A stretch of DNA of 64,000 bases. Source: Fidelibacterota bacterium. GTDB lineage: Bacteria; Fidelibacterota; UBA8477; JABMPR01. The translations under genes were made by a program, and so were the position numbers. Location: NCBI GenBank assembly GCA_016784025.1, contig JADHVL010000002.1, positions 116,490 to 180,489 on the forward strand. The letters run 5' to 3'. Every line of letters begins with the position of its first letter. Position 1 is the first letter of the stretch. The notes below the pieces were generated by a model that saw only the letters and a program-made list of their open reading frames with translations, was not told the origin of the DNA and did not search any database. This document shows, piece by piece, positions 33,663-43,224 of the stretch.

Positions 33663-34673
33663 ATGGCAAAAATTAAAGCTGAATATATCTGGATTGATGG
33701 ACACCTACCCACATCCAAGCTTCGTTCAAAAACAAAAATTATTGATGGACCCGTCACCTCGATGGATCAGATACCTGAATGGGGTTTTGATGGCTCCAGT
33801 ACCAATCAGGCTGTGGGGCATGATAGCGACCGCTCTTTACACCCCGTATCTTTTTATCCAGACCCCATTCGTGGCGGAGAAAATATCCTGGTAATGAATG
33901 CCGTTTGTTATCCGGATGGCAAGTCCCACGAATCAAATAAACGGGATCGTCTCGTTGAAGTTGCCAAAAAATTTGAAGCTGAAGAATCCTGGTTCGGGAT
34001 CGAACAGGAATACACCTTTTTCCAGGGTCGCGCTCCACTGGGTTGGCCTGATGGTGGATATCCAGCTCCTCAGGGTCCCTTCTACTGCGGTGTAGGTGCT
34101 GATGAGGTCTTTGGTCGCGATATTGTAGAAGATCACATGGAAGCCTGTTTACGGGCCGGTATTGGCATCTCCGGCGTGAATGCTGAAGTCATGCCTGGTC
34201 AATGGGAATTTCAGATTGGACCTCTTGGACCTCTGGAAAGTGGTGATCAGTTATGGATGGCACGCTGGCTACTGTATAGAATTGCTGAAGAATATGGCGT
34301 CAATGCCAGTATTCACCCCAAACCTGTTAAAGGTGATTGGAATGGTGCAGGAGCTCACACCAATTTCAGCACCAAAGCTATGCGTGAGGTAGGTGGATAT
34401 GATGTGGTTGAAGCTGCCTGTAAAAAACTGGGGGAGAAACATGAGGAGCATATCGCTGTTTATGGTGCTCATAACGAAGAACGCCTCACAGGTCTCCACG
34501 AGACCTGTTCGATACATGAATTCCGCTATGGTGTCAGTGACCGTGGTGCTTCTGTTCGCATTCCTCTTCAAACTGTGAAAGAGGGTAAAGGTTATCTGGA
34601 GGATCGTCGTCCTTCAGCCAATATGGATCCCTATGAAGTTTGTGCCATTATGTTGGAGACGGTCTGCTCCTAA
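33663..34673 (+). CDS. glnA: Glutamine synthetase, type II (eukaryote-like)
   Basis: A 336-residue GS of the short beta-grasp/kinase-like type II class, not the ~470-residue GS-I common in bacteria. Key blocks are 'WGFDGSSTNQA' near residue 39, 'GIEQEYTFFQGR' near 113 with metal-binding Glu residues, 'VMPGQWEFQIGP' near 177 and 'WNGAGAHTNFST' near 226. It forms glutamine from glutamate, ammonia and ATP. Being GS-II it lacks the GS-I adenylylation loop, so control should be transcriptional. GAGGAG lies before ATG 33663; a strong terminator follows. Confidence 0.96.
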   Translation: MAKIKAEYIWIDGHLPTSKLRSKTKIIDGPVTSMDQIPEWGFDGSSTNQAVGHDSDRSLHPVSFYPDPIRGGENILVMNAVCYPDGKSHESNKRDRLVEVAKKFEAEESWFGIEQEYTFFQGRAPLGWPDGGYPAPQGPFYCGVGADEVFGRDIVEDHMEACLRAGIGISGVNAEVMPGQWEFQIGPLGPLESGDQLWMARWLLYRIAEEYGVNASIHPKPVKGDWNGAGAHTNFSTKAMREVGGYDVVEAACKKLGEKHEEHIAVYGAHNEERLTGLHETCSIHEFRYGVSDRGASVRIPLQTVKEGKGYLEDRRPSANMDPYEVCAIMLETVCS

Positions 34674-34700
34674 AGACCTCTCCCCTTCATTCGGATTTAC

Positions 34701-34735
34701 AAAGCCACCTCCGTCAATAGGGGTGGCTTTTTTTT
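34701..34735 (+). terminator. Rho-independent terminator of glnA
   Basis: AAAGCCACC (34701-34709) pairs with GGTGGCTTT (34722-34730) around a 12-base loop and runs into eight T residues (34728-34735). It lies 28 bases behind the glnA stop. Confidence 0.92.
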
Positions 34736-34750
34736 CAGTTTCGCTAAACC

Positions 34751-34816
34751 GTCTTCCTGAGGCTCTCGAAGGAGCCAGTGTTCATTAAAAACAGCCTTCG
34801 AGGACCTCAGGCAGAC
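34751..34816. repeat. Imperfect inverted repeat between convergent genes
   Basis: The 22-base arms 34751-34772 (ending CTCGAAGG) and 34795-34816 (starting CCTTCGAGG) pair at about 19 of 22 positions. It lies between glnA and the convergent ABC exporter gene and belongs to the same loose class of intergenic hairpins as those near 450, 16106 and 62823. Confidence 0.65.
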
Positions 34817-34834
34817 GAGATTGAGGCTTTTCAG

Positions 34835-36550
34835 TTAATCTTGGGCAAACAGGGAGCGATATTCGGGATGGAGACGCAAGAGGTCTGAATGTTGTCCCTC
34901 ATGATGGATTTGTCCATCTTTGATCCAGATGACCCTATCCATTTCAGCGGCAGTTGCTTCACGATGTGTGGCAACCAGAAAAAGTGCACCTGAAAAGTCA
35001 GCGTTGATGTTTCGCCACAAAATCTTTTCTGTATTGAGGTCTAGAGCTGACGTCACATCATCGAAAATATAGACAGGAGTATCGCCATAAAAAGCCCTTG
35101 CCAGAGCCACCCGGGCTCGCTGACCGCCACTGAGACCTACCCCACCCTGTTCCAACATCTTGTCCAGATCCAACTCATCCCCTATGACAGCAGTCTTTGT
35201 GATGGATTCCAAACTTTTAGGACCCTCGCGCCCCATACTGATATTGTCAGTTACTGTACCACTGAACAACTCAATATCCTGAGGCACATATCCAATACTC
35301 TGGGCTCTGGAAGCATCACTGAGCTCACTGAGCCGTGCATCGTTGAGTTCAACCGAGCCACTATTTGGCACAAACCAACCGGAGATCAATTTTAACAGAA
35401 TTGTTTTTCCTGAACCAACCTCTCCCACCACCCCAATTTTCTCACCTGGTCTGGCCTGAAAATTAATTGATTTGATGACATCGTCAGCTTCCCCGGGGAA
35501 GCGATAGTGTAAATCCCGCACATTGAGAATTTGAATGGGCGGTTTAACCACCGTATCGTGAAAAGGCTTGTTCTCAAATTTTTCGATTGCTTCCAGACGG
35601 TCTACGGAGGACTCAGCCATTTTTAAAGAAACAAAGAACCAGGATATGGTCCAGATCGGCTCCGTGATGCCAGCCATATAGGCAATGAAGGCATAAAAGT
35701 CACCCAGGCTGATTTCACTGTGAATCACATAGTAGCCACCGACAAAAAGGATAACCACCAATCCGACCTGATTAACGACACTTCCCAGACTCTCCAGGAA
35801 AGAGCGGATATAGACCACGCGCTCTTCAGCATCTTTACGCTCAACCATATTTTTTTTGAAAAGATTTTCCTGGGCTTGTTCCATGACAAAGCCAATGACG
35901 ATACGAATTCCTGAAAAGGCACTTTCCAGAATATTGTTTGTCTGAGAAATAGTTTCCTGTCTTCTCTTGTAGGCTTTGTGCTGTGAATGCTCAGTCTTGC
36001 TCATGATCCAGACGATGAGGGGTAGAGGTGCAACGGCCATGAGGGTCAATTTCCAGTGCAGGGTCATCATGACAGCGATTGAGAATAATAGGGTAAAGCC
36101 AGCTTCAATGGGTCGCATAATGCCTGAATTACCAAACCAGGCCAGTTTCACATCACCATCAATATCATCAGAGAACCTGGTAATAATATCCCCAGAACGA
36201 TATTCGTTGAAAAAAGCGGGGTCCTTTCTGAGCAGGTTTTCGAAATGGAAGAGCTTGATGTCCAGACCCAGAATCAGATTCATGACATAACGAGAAGAGG
36301 GGAGGATCCAACGCGTGAGGGTTCGAGCCAATCCTACTGCCAGGATGAGCCAGACATAGAACTGCACATCTGTGGTAGCACTGCCTGCTGATAAGGAATC
36401 AATGACATACTTGAAGATGATGGGATAGGTTGTGCTAAGGGCAATACTCACTACTGTAATCACCATTACCCAGCTAATGCCTTTCCAGCGTCGCTTCCAG
36501 TAAGGAGCAAACCAACCCAGCACATGTTTGGTGGCGCCAAGCAGAGCCAT
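34835..36550 (-). CDS. ABC exporter half-transporter, subunit with degenerate catalytic site
   Basis: A 571-residue TMD-NBD fusion: six transmembrane helices over ~residues 20-310, then the ATPase. Walker A is 'GEVGSGKTILLKL' (~374), the signature is the canonical 'LSGGQRARVALARA' (~472), and Walker B reads 'VYIFDDVTSALD', with Asp where the catalytic Glu is expected. The switch His is kept in 'VATHREAT'. Asp at that place marks the degenerate site of heterodimeric exporters such as TM287/288 or BmrCD. It overlaps the partner gene by one base, so the two are made together. The substrate is unknown; drug or lipid export is typical. Confidence 0.92.
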   Translation of the reverse strand: MALLGATKHVLGWFAPYWKRRWKGISWVMVITVVSIALSTTYPIIFKYVIDSLSAGSATTDVQFYVWLILAVGLARTLTRWILPSSRYVMNLILGLDIKLFHFENLLRKDPAFFNEYRSGDIITRFSDDIDGDVKLAWFGNSGIMRPIEAGFTLLFSIAVMMTLHWKLTLMAVAPLPLIVWIMSKTEHSQHKAYKRRQETISQTNNILESAFSGIRIVIGFVMEQAQENLFKKNMVERKDAEERVVYIRSFLESLGSVVNQVGLVVILFVGGYYVIHSEISLGDFYAFIAYMAGITEPIWTISWFFVSLKMAESSVDRLEAIEKFENKPFHDTVVKPPIQILNVRDLHYRFPGEADDVIKSINFQARPGEKIGVVGEVGSGKTILLKLISGWFVPNSGSVELNDARLSELSDASRAQSIGYVPQDIELFSGTVTDNISMGREGPKSLESITKTAVIGDELDLDKMLEQGGVGLSGGQRARVALARAFYGDTPVYIFDDVTSALDLNTEKILWRNINADFSGALFLVATHREATAAEMDRVIWIKDGQIHHEGQHSDLLRLHPEYRSLFAQD

Positions 36551-38340
36551 TATAGCATCTCCTTCTCAGGATCTACATGAGACAACAGATCGAAATATGC
36601 GCCTCGATGTCGTATCAGCTCATCATGACTGCCAGACTCAATAATCTCTCCCTCTCTGACAAAAATGATGGATGTAGCACGCCGAATAGTGCTTAATCGG
36701 TGGGCCACGATAAAGGAAGTTCGACCTTCTGTGAGTTTTTTCATGGTGGCTTGAATGCGCAGTTCCGTCCCTGGATCAACAGACGATGTGGCCTCATCCA
36801 GAACCAACACCTGGGGTTTAACTGCCAGGGCTCGGGCAAAGGCAATCAGTTGTCTCTGACCATATGAGAAGCCCTCACCGCTTTCCTTGAGCACAGTTGC
36901 ATACCCATCTGATCTGTTGAGAATACTGGCGTGGATGTCGGTGAGGTTAGCAGCTTCCTCCAGATCTTTTTGGGTCACTTCTGAGCGGAAAGCTCTCAAA
37001 TTTTCGTTAATGGGAGCTGGAAAGAGAAAAAGATCCTGGAGTACCAGGCCAAAACGGCGTCTATAATCCGCCACATCAAATTCACGGATATCTATTCCAT
37101 TTAGTAGAATGCGACCTGTTTGGGGATCCCTGAAACGACAGATCAAATTGATAATCGTAGACTTGCCACCACCGGTTGGACCCACAAAAGCAACTTGATC
37201 GCCACCATTTATCTCAAAGCTCATATTCTTGATAATCATATTGTCATCGGAGTACCCGAAGCTGACATTCTCAAAAATGATGCTTTCGACTTCCTGGGGT
37301 AAATCAACTGGATTGGCCTGCGTTTCGATATAGGGCTTGTCTTCCAGGGTAGAAAAAATTCTATCTGCAGCACCACCAGCTGACTGGAGTTGAGAAATCT
37401 GCTCAGTGAACATAAAAATGGGCCAGTATATCTGGGCAATATATTGAGCAAATAATACCAGAGCACCAATGGTCAGACTGCCATCATTCACCCATGTCAC
37501 ACCCAGCATCAGCACAATCACGGTGGCACCAACTTCCATGAATCCAAGTCCCTGGAAAATACCGTAATTGATAAAATTCATCTTGATGCTAAAGCGATTA
37601 AAGTCTTCTGTCGATTTCCGGACTCGGCCGATGGCCCAATCGGTTCGATCAAAAACCTGGAGAATACTGGCTGATCGCACAAATTCGCTAAGGACACCAA
37701 TCATTTTTGAAAAATTTGCCCTGTCCTTACGGAAGAAGGGTCGGAAATATCGAAAGGAAAACCAGGCAATAAAGATCACCAGTGGGAAAATGGCCAGGGT
37801 GATGAGCATAAACCGCATATCGACTGATGCCAGGATGATGAAGGCTCCGATGATCATCCCAAATGACATGAGCAGACGCTGGGCCATGGTGGAGGTCACA
37901 GCGATAATGCGTTGTGGATCGGATTCTATGCGGCTCACCAATTGTCCTGTTGAAGTTGATTCAGCAAAAGGCAGACCCAGTCTCAGTGCATGTGAGAAAA
38001 GCGATACCTTGAGATCATTTACGGCGAAAATCCCAGCTTTTTGCGCCATCCAATTGCTATAAAACCCCACAACGGCAGAAAGCACCATAGTAAGGAGGTA
38101 GAGACCAGCCGACCAGGCCAGAGCAGTAAAGTTTTTACTGGGGATATTCGAATCAATAATATGCTTGAGGATAATGGGTTGAAACAAGACCAGGATGACA
38201 CCCACAAAGGCCCAAACCAGTGCAAAAAAGAAGGTCCGGTTATACGGTTTTACAAAAGGATAGACACCTCTGACCATCTCCCTAAAGGAGTAGGTTTTGG
38301 CATTATCATCATCCAGGCTAAAATCTTCGTCCCACCACAT
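36550..38340 (-). CDS. ABC exporter half-transporter, partner subunit
   Basis: A 596-residue TMD-NBD fusion with six predicted helices (~30-330). Walker A is 'GPTGGGKSTIINL' (~388), Walker B 'VLVLDEATSSVD' keeps the catalytic Glu, and the switch His is in 'VAHRLSTI'. The signature motif is altered to 'FSYGQRQ'. This complements the other subunit: its weak signature faces the partner's Asp-type Walker B to form the degenerate ATP site, while the other site is fully canonical. Start ATG 38340 has no upstream gene on the strand within 190 bases, so it probably leads the two-gene operon. Confidence 0.93.
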   Translation of the reverse strand: MWWDEDFSLDDDNAKTYSFREMVRGVYPFVKPYNRTFFFALVWAFVGVILVLFQPIILKHIIDSNIPSKNFTALAWSAGLYLLTMVLSAVVGFYSNWMAQKAGIFAVNDLKVSLFSHALRLGLPFAESTSTGQLVSRIESDPQRIIAVTSTMAQRLLMSFGMIIGAFIILASVDMRFMLITLAIFPLVIFIAWFSFRYFRPFFRKDRANFSKMIGVLSEFVRSASILQVFDRTDWAIGRVRKSTEDFNRFSIKMNFINYGIFQGLGFMEVGATVIVLMLGVTWVNDGSLTIGALVLFAQYIAQIYWPIFMFTEQISQLQSAGGAADRIFSTLEDKPYIETQANPVDLPQEVESIIFENVSFGYSDDNMIIKNMSFEINGGDQVAFVGPTGGGKSTIINLICRFRDPQTGRILLNGIDIREFDVADYRRRFGLVLQDLFLFPAPINENLRAFRSEVTQKDLEEAANLTDIHASILNRSDGYATVLKESGEGFSYGQRQLIAFARALAVKPQVLVLDEATSSVDPGTELRIQATMKKLTEGRTSFIVAHRLSTIRRATSIIFVREGEIIESGSHDELIRHRGAYFDLLSHVDPEKEML

Positions 38341-38468
38341 CCTGCTAGGTAAAGCAAAACCATGAGGTTTGGAAGTAGAAATTGTCTACCATCAGTAGGC
38401 CTAATCATGTAAAGCCTTATCTGCCCACCCTACAGGATCAATCAACGTCCCAAAGACTGCATCCTATA

Positions 38469-38509
38469 CTATAGCTATAGACCTTTGACTTTTGACTTTG
38501 AACCTTTAG
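38469..38509. repeat. Short palindrome and TTTGAC-type tandem words in the gap behind gltB
   Basis: The 192-base gap between gltB and the ABC exporter genes holds a perfect 12-base palindrome CTATAGCTATAG (38469-38480) and, directly after it, repeated ACCTTTGACT / TTTGACTTTG / AACCTTTAG words with a period near 8-10 (38481-38509). No gene and no convincing terminator was seen here. The words may be part of a dispersed repeat. Confidence 0.45.
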
Positions 38510-38532
38510 CAGAGAATCCCCGTAGACCAGAT

Positions 38533-41500
38533 TTACTCGTTTAGCATCAGCCTCAGACGTTGATCCACCTGTTGATCATACAGGGCCTTGCTATCCATAA
38601 ATTGCATAACCAGAGGGGTAATTTTGGAAAACTTATTTTTCTCAGAATCCCAATTTTCAAGGATATCAGACGTCTTCAGTGATCCTGTATGAAACCGGTG
38701 GCGTTCCAACAATCTGGTGATGGTAAATTCATCGGATTCACTGATGGATTCTTCAAGTACAAAATCCGTGTTCAAATGCTCCCTGTCGGCATCACTCAGA
38801 TCAAATAAATATGCCGTTCCACCTGTCATGCCGCTTCCAAAGTTGAATCCAATCTCTCCGAGTACAATGACTACACCCCGGGTCATATATTCACAGGCAT
38901 GATTCCCCACGCCTTCCACAACTGCAGAAGCACCACTATTGCGCACTGCAAATCGTTCATTGGCTCGACCGGCGACAAAAAGAGTTCCGCCAGTAGCTCC
39001 ATATAGAGCCACATTGCCAATCATGGTATGTTCCTTCCCAAGCTCCCTAATATCTCGAGGCATGCGAATGGTAATTAATCCACCACTCATGCCCTTACCC
39101 ACGTAATCATTGGCGAGACCCTTGAGACGCAATTCAATCCCATGAGTAAGGAAAGCGCCCAGACTTTGACCCGCCACCCCACGTAATCGATACTGCATGG
39201 TTCCGTTGAACTGGCCCTCTCCAAAAAGAAAAGCTATTTCACCTGCCAGCCGCGTCCCCACGGCTCTGTCCTTATTACTTACCCTATCTCGAATGACAGC
39301 CTGACCATGGGTCAATAATTCTTTATGAATACTCTCAAGAATTTTCTCATCAAAGCTGGGAAACTTTCTTGTAATACTCTGGTCCTGGTCTCGTTTCAGC
39401 CAGTCCCGTGAAAGGGTCGGGTCAAGGATGCTTGAGAAATCTACATCAGGGAAATCATCTTCAGTAGCCATCTCTTGCTTGAGTTCCAAAAGATCATTGC
39501 GTCCTATTAGAGCTTCCAGGGTGGGCAAACCCATTTTTGATAACTGATCCCGAACATCCTCGGCAAGAATCTTGAAAAAGGAAGCGAGTTGTTCAGGTGT
39601 ACCTTTGAATTTTTTACGCAGTGTGGGATTCTGGGTGGCAATGCCAACGGGACAGGTATTTTCATGACAGCGACGCACCATTACACAGCCTATGGCCATG
39701 AGGGCTACTGACCCAAAATCATATTCTTCTGCCCCCAGGGCTGCTGCAACAAGAATATCCTTTGCTTCCTGTAATCCACCATCTACTCGGAGAACCGCTC
39801 TGCTTCTTAACTTGGTAGCAATGAGGGCCTGATGGGTCTCAGCGAGTCCCGTTTCCCAGGCCATGCCTGTATGCTTCATAGAACCAAGCGGACTGGCTCC
39901 TGTCCCTCCATCTCCACCGGAAACAACCACAATATCTGCACCGGCTTTCACCACACCACAGGCGACAATCCCGATTCCAGGTTGGGAGGCCAGCTTGACG
40001 GATATGAGGGCACGGGGATTACTCTCTTTTAAATCATAGATGAGTTGCGCTAGATCTTCAATTGAATAGATGTCATGGTGGGGTGGTGGTGAAATGAGAG
40101 GAATTCCAGGGGTAGATGATCTGGCCGTGGCGATTTCTACACTCACTTTCTGACCAGGAAGCTGTCCGCCCTCTCCAGGCTTGGCACCCTGGGCAATCTT
40201 AATTTGAAGTTCTTGGGCTGCTGCCAGATAATCAGCTTTTACACCAAAACGACCACTGGCGATTTGTTTGGTGTGTGCATTCATATGATCGTTATGCTTG
40301 AAAAGCAAGTATCGATCCGGTGTTTCGCCCCCCTCACCTGTATTACTCCGACCGCCGAGCATGGCAATTCCCTGTGTTAAAACCCGATGAGATTCGTCAC
40401 TTAGCGCCCCAAAGCTCATGGCAGCGACTCCAAATCGTTTAGTAATCTGGTCGCCAGATTCAACCAATAATCCCGCTGGCGCAGCAATGCTTTTTAGATC
40501 CATGAGATCCCTTAAATAGACAGGGTCTCTAGGCTTTCTGGGTTTTTCAGGTTTATGGGTCGCTCTATTCCTGATCTGCTTGGCAATGGCAGAACTATAT
40601 CCATGGACTTCCCCATCCCGTTTCACGCGGAATATTCCAATATCCTCCATCTCTGGACGATCTGTTTGGAATGCTGAAATGTGTCGCCTTGTCACTCGGT
40701 CTTGAATGGCTGAGATACCATCACCACCAATATTGGGTCTTAAGGAGGGCATCCAGTTTTTTAGAAAATCTGCATGTAATCCAACGGTGTGAAGCAACAT
40801 GCTTCCCTGATATGAGCTAAAGGTTGAAATGCCCATTTTTGCCATACTCTTTAACAAACCCTTCTCAAGAGCAAAGCGATAATTGGACATTCCAGTCAAC
40901 CAGTCGCCCCCATCCATGTTTTCGCGAATGAGTTCGTAAGCCATATATGGGTAAACGGCGCTGGCACCTAGTGTGGTCAGTACTGCGATATGGTGATCTT
41001 CAAATACATCTCCAGCCAGACAGATAAGAGAGACATCGCTGCGAATTTTATGTCTCACAAGGTCATGATGAACCGCTGATACCACAAGCGCCATGGGTAT
41101 TGGGACCTGGGTCTCGTCGACTTGCTCATCACTGAGAAATAGAATCCGCTTGCCAGATTCTACAGCTTCAACACACTCCTTTTGAATTTGCTTAAGCCGC
41201 GTTTCAAAACTCTGGTCTACAGGGGCTAATACAGAAACGATCTTATGCTTGAAAAGTCTGTATTTTCTCATCATCCATCGGACTTCCCGTGGGGAAAGTA
41301 CTGGACTAGCTATACGAAAGGCTCCATGGAAGGCTGGTTCAGCGGCCAGTAGATTTTCCTCACTCCCGATATAGTGATACAAGCTCATCATGAGTCGCTC
41401 ACGAATAGGGTCTATGGGAGGATTGGTAATCTGAGCAAAAGATTGTACGAAATAATCATAAAAGCTGCGACTCTTGTGCGAGAGGAAGGCTGGAGGTGTG

Positions 41501-42999
41501 TCATCACCCATAGCTCCAACTGGTTCCAGGGGCACAGCACTCAGGGGCCCGGTAAATCGATCAACTGATTCTTGATGCCAACCGAGGGCCAGGCGATTGC
41601 GCTTATCAAAACCACCTTGGGGTATGGCGAAATCTCCAAACTCAGTCTCATTGTCTTCCCGCGCAAGCCGTAGAAAATTTCTCTTCATCAATTGGCCATA
41701 TTTTTCCTGATGAGAGATACGATCCTTGATCTGAACATTATTCTCAACACCTCCGGTGAGGGAGACTGAATAAATTTCACCGGAAGACATATGGTGATGA
41801 ACAATTAGGTCATCATCATCAACATCCACAACACCAGCTTCAGATGCCATTATGACCAAGCCACTTTTTGTCCTGGTATAGCGAAGCGGTCGCAGACCAT
41901 TGCGGTCCAGCTTAGCTCCCACCGTTTCACCATCGGTATAAATCAGCGCTGCAGGTCCATCCCAGGGTTCCATGAAGTTTTCATGGAACATATAAAAATC
42001 GATCAGCGCTCGATCCATTTGGGGAAAGCCACTATAGGGATCCGGCACCATCATCATCATGGCATGATTGGGATCCCGACCAGTCTGTACCAGCAAGCTA
42101 AAGACCTCATCAAAGCTGGCAGAATCACTAAATCCCGGTGTAATTATTGGACAGAGCGTCTGAAAATCTTCTTTCCAGAATTTTGATTGAAGCTGACGTT
42201 CCCGGGCATCCATCCAAAGCCGATTGCCCCTGATGGTATTGATCTCACCATTATGTGCTATTCCATGAAAGGGCTGGGCCATTTCCCAGGATGGTTTGGT
42301 ATTGGTGGAAAAACGTTCGTGAAATATTGCCATGCGGGTCTTGAATTCAGGTTCTCGAAGATCAGGGTAGAATTTTCCGAGCTGATAGGATGAAAGCAGG
42401 CCCTTGTACACTATGGTTCGCGTTGAAAAGCTACAAACATACAGGCTTTCTCCCGACTCTTGAACCGTTTTCTCCAAACTTTTGCGCATAAGGTAGGTCT
42501 GTTGTTCTGCTGAATAATTCCCCTCAGATGGAATGGCAAAAAACGCATGTTGGATATCAGGTCGATTGGCTTGTGCTATACTCCCGAGATGTTCGGGTTT
42601 AATAGGAACCTCAATCATCCCCAGATATCGACAGCCCATTTCGCCTGCCTGCTGGGAAAACATGCTTTCAAGTGAGGGGGTATCAATTTCTCTGGAGAAA
42701 ATTACCAGGAGTGCCAATTTCTCTTTCTTCTTGGTTTTCTTTATTCCAGCTCGTTCCATCCGCGCTTTGAAGAAAGACCAGGGGATATCGACTAGCAGGC
42801 CTGCGCCATCACCAGTGTCCTCATCGTAACCTTTGCCCCCTCTATGCTCAAGCCGGTGTAGCGCCTTGAGACTTAACTCAACAACTCTGCGAGAGGCAAT
42901 GCCTGATTCTTCTGCAATAAACCCTACACCACAAGCATCGTGATGATCATCTTGATTATAAAGGGGGAAATTGTTCAACAGTTTATATTTACCTTTCAA
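38533..42999 (-). CDS. gltB: Glutamate synthase large subunit
   Basis: A 1488-residue alpha subunit of standard length. The class II glutamine amidotransferase nucleophile is an internal Cys23 in 'HHDACGVGFIAE', which would be exposed by propeptide removal. The central and FMN domains contain 'GGRSNTGEGGETPDRY' near 895 and 'HHDIYSIEDLAQLIYDLK' near 970. The iron-sulfur cluster is 'CVMVRRCHENTCPVGIAT' near 1103, and the C-terminal beta-helix domain ends the protein ('GGTAYLFDLS'). It forms glutamate from glutamine and 2-oxoglutarate. No gltD small subunit is adjacent; a partner must be elsewhere. It is divergent from metA. Confidence 0.96.
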   Translation of the reverse strand: MKGKYKLLNNFPLYNQDDHHDACGVGFIAEESGIASRRVVELSLKALHRLEHRGGKGYDEDTGDGAGLLVDIPWSFFKARMERAGIKKTKKKEKLALLVIFSREIDTPSLESMFSQQAGEMGCRYLGMIEVPIKPEHLGSIAQANRPDIQHAFFAIPSEGNYSAEQQTYLMRKSLEKTVQESGESLYVCSFSTRTIVYKGLLSSYQLGKFYPDLREPEFKTRMAIFHERFSTNTKPSWEMAQPFHGIAHNGEINTIRGNRLWMDARERQLQSKFWKEDFQTLCPIITPGFSDSASFDEVFSLLVQTGRDPNHAMMMMVPDPYSGFPQMDRALIDFYMFHENFMEPWDGPAALIYTDGETVGAKLDRNGLRPLRYTRTKSGLVIMASEAGVVDVDDDDLIVHHHMSSGEIYSVSLTGGVENNVQIKDRISHQEKYGQLMKRNFLRLAREDNETEFGDFAIPQGGFDKRNRLALGWHQESVDRFTGPLSAVPLEPVGAMGDDTPPAFLSHKSRSFYDYFVQSFAQITNPPIDPIRERLMMSLYHYIGSEENLLAAEPAFHGAFRIASPVLSPREVRWMMRKYRLFKHKIVSVLAPVDQSFETRLKQIQKECVEAVESGKRILFLSDEQVDETQVPIPMALVVSAVHHDLVRHKIRSDVSLICLAGDVFEDHHIAVLTTLGASAVYPYMAYELIRENMDGGDWLTGMSNYRFALEKGLLKSMAKMGISTFSSYQGSMLLHTVGLHADFLKNWMPSLRPNIGGDGISAIQDRVTRRHISAFQTDRPEMEDIGIFRVKRDGEVHGYSSAIAKQIRNRATHKPEKPRKPRDPVYLRDLMDLKSIAAPAGLLVESGDQITKRFGVAAMSFGALSDESHRVLTQGIAMLGGRSNTGEGGETPDRYLLFKHNDHMNAHTKQIASGRFGVKADYLAAAQELQIKIAQGAKPGEGGQLPGQKVSVEIATARSSTPGIPLISPPPHHDIYSIEDLAQLIYDLKESNPRALISVKLASQPGIGIVACGVVKAGADIVVVSGGDGGTGASPLGSMKHTGMAWETGLAETHQALIATKLRSRAVLRVDGGLQEAKDILVAAALGAEEYDFGSVALMAIGCVMVRRCHENTCPVGIATQNPTLRKKFKGTPEQLASFFKILAEDVRDQLSKMGLPTLEALIGRNDLLELKQEMATEDDFPDVDFSSILDPTLSRDWLKRDQDQSITRKFPSFDEKILESIHKELLTHGQAVIRDRVSNKDRAVGTRLAGEIAFLFGEGQFNGTMQYRLRGVAGQSLGAFLTHGIELRLKGLANDYVGKGMSGGLITIRMPRDIRELGKEHTMIGNVALYGATGGTLFVAGRANERFAVRNSGASAVVEGVGNHACEYMTRGVVIVLGEIGFNFGSGMTGGTAYLFDLSDADREHLNTDFVLEESISESDEFTITRLLERHRFHTGSLKTSDILENWDSEKNKFSKITPLVMQFMDSKALYDQQVDQRLRLMLNE

Positions 43000-43224
43000 G
43001 GTCTACCTTAATCCTCTGTTTTGCCAACATGGCATGGGGTGTAACAATTATTCTTTTGAGTAATATTGGCATGCTCAGTTTCCATATTCGGAATGATATT
43101 ACGTTTTTTTGTCTCCGAAGTACAGGATAGTTTTATTCCATTGCTAAAAACGCTATTAAAACCTAATATTATTCTGTTCGTGAACTCGAAACAGCCGATG
43201 CGGTGACAAGGAAAACAAAGAGAA

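Noticed and set aside
37568-38062. 164-codon antisense frame inside the ABC exporter gene
   Set aside because: It lies wholly inside a well-supported gene on the other strand, has a biased, low-complexity residue content and no recognisable domain.
43000-43224. SAM-type riboswitch upstream of metA
   Set aside because: I compared by eye with SAM-I and SAM-II consensus features and saw no matching kink-turn or pseudoknot sequence; a covariance search would be decisive.
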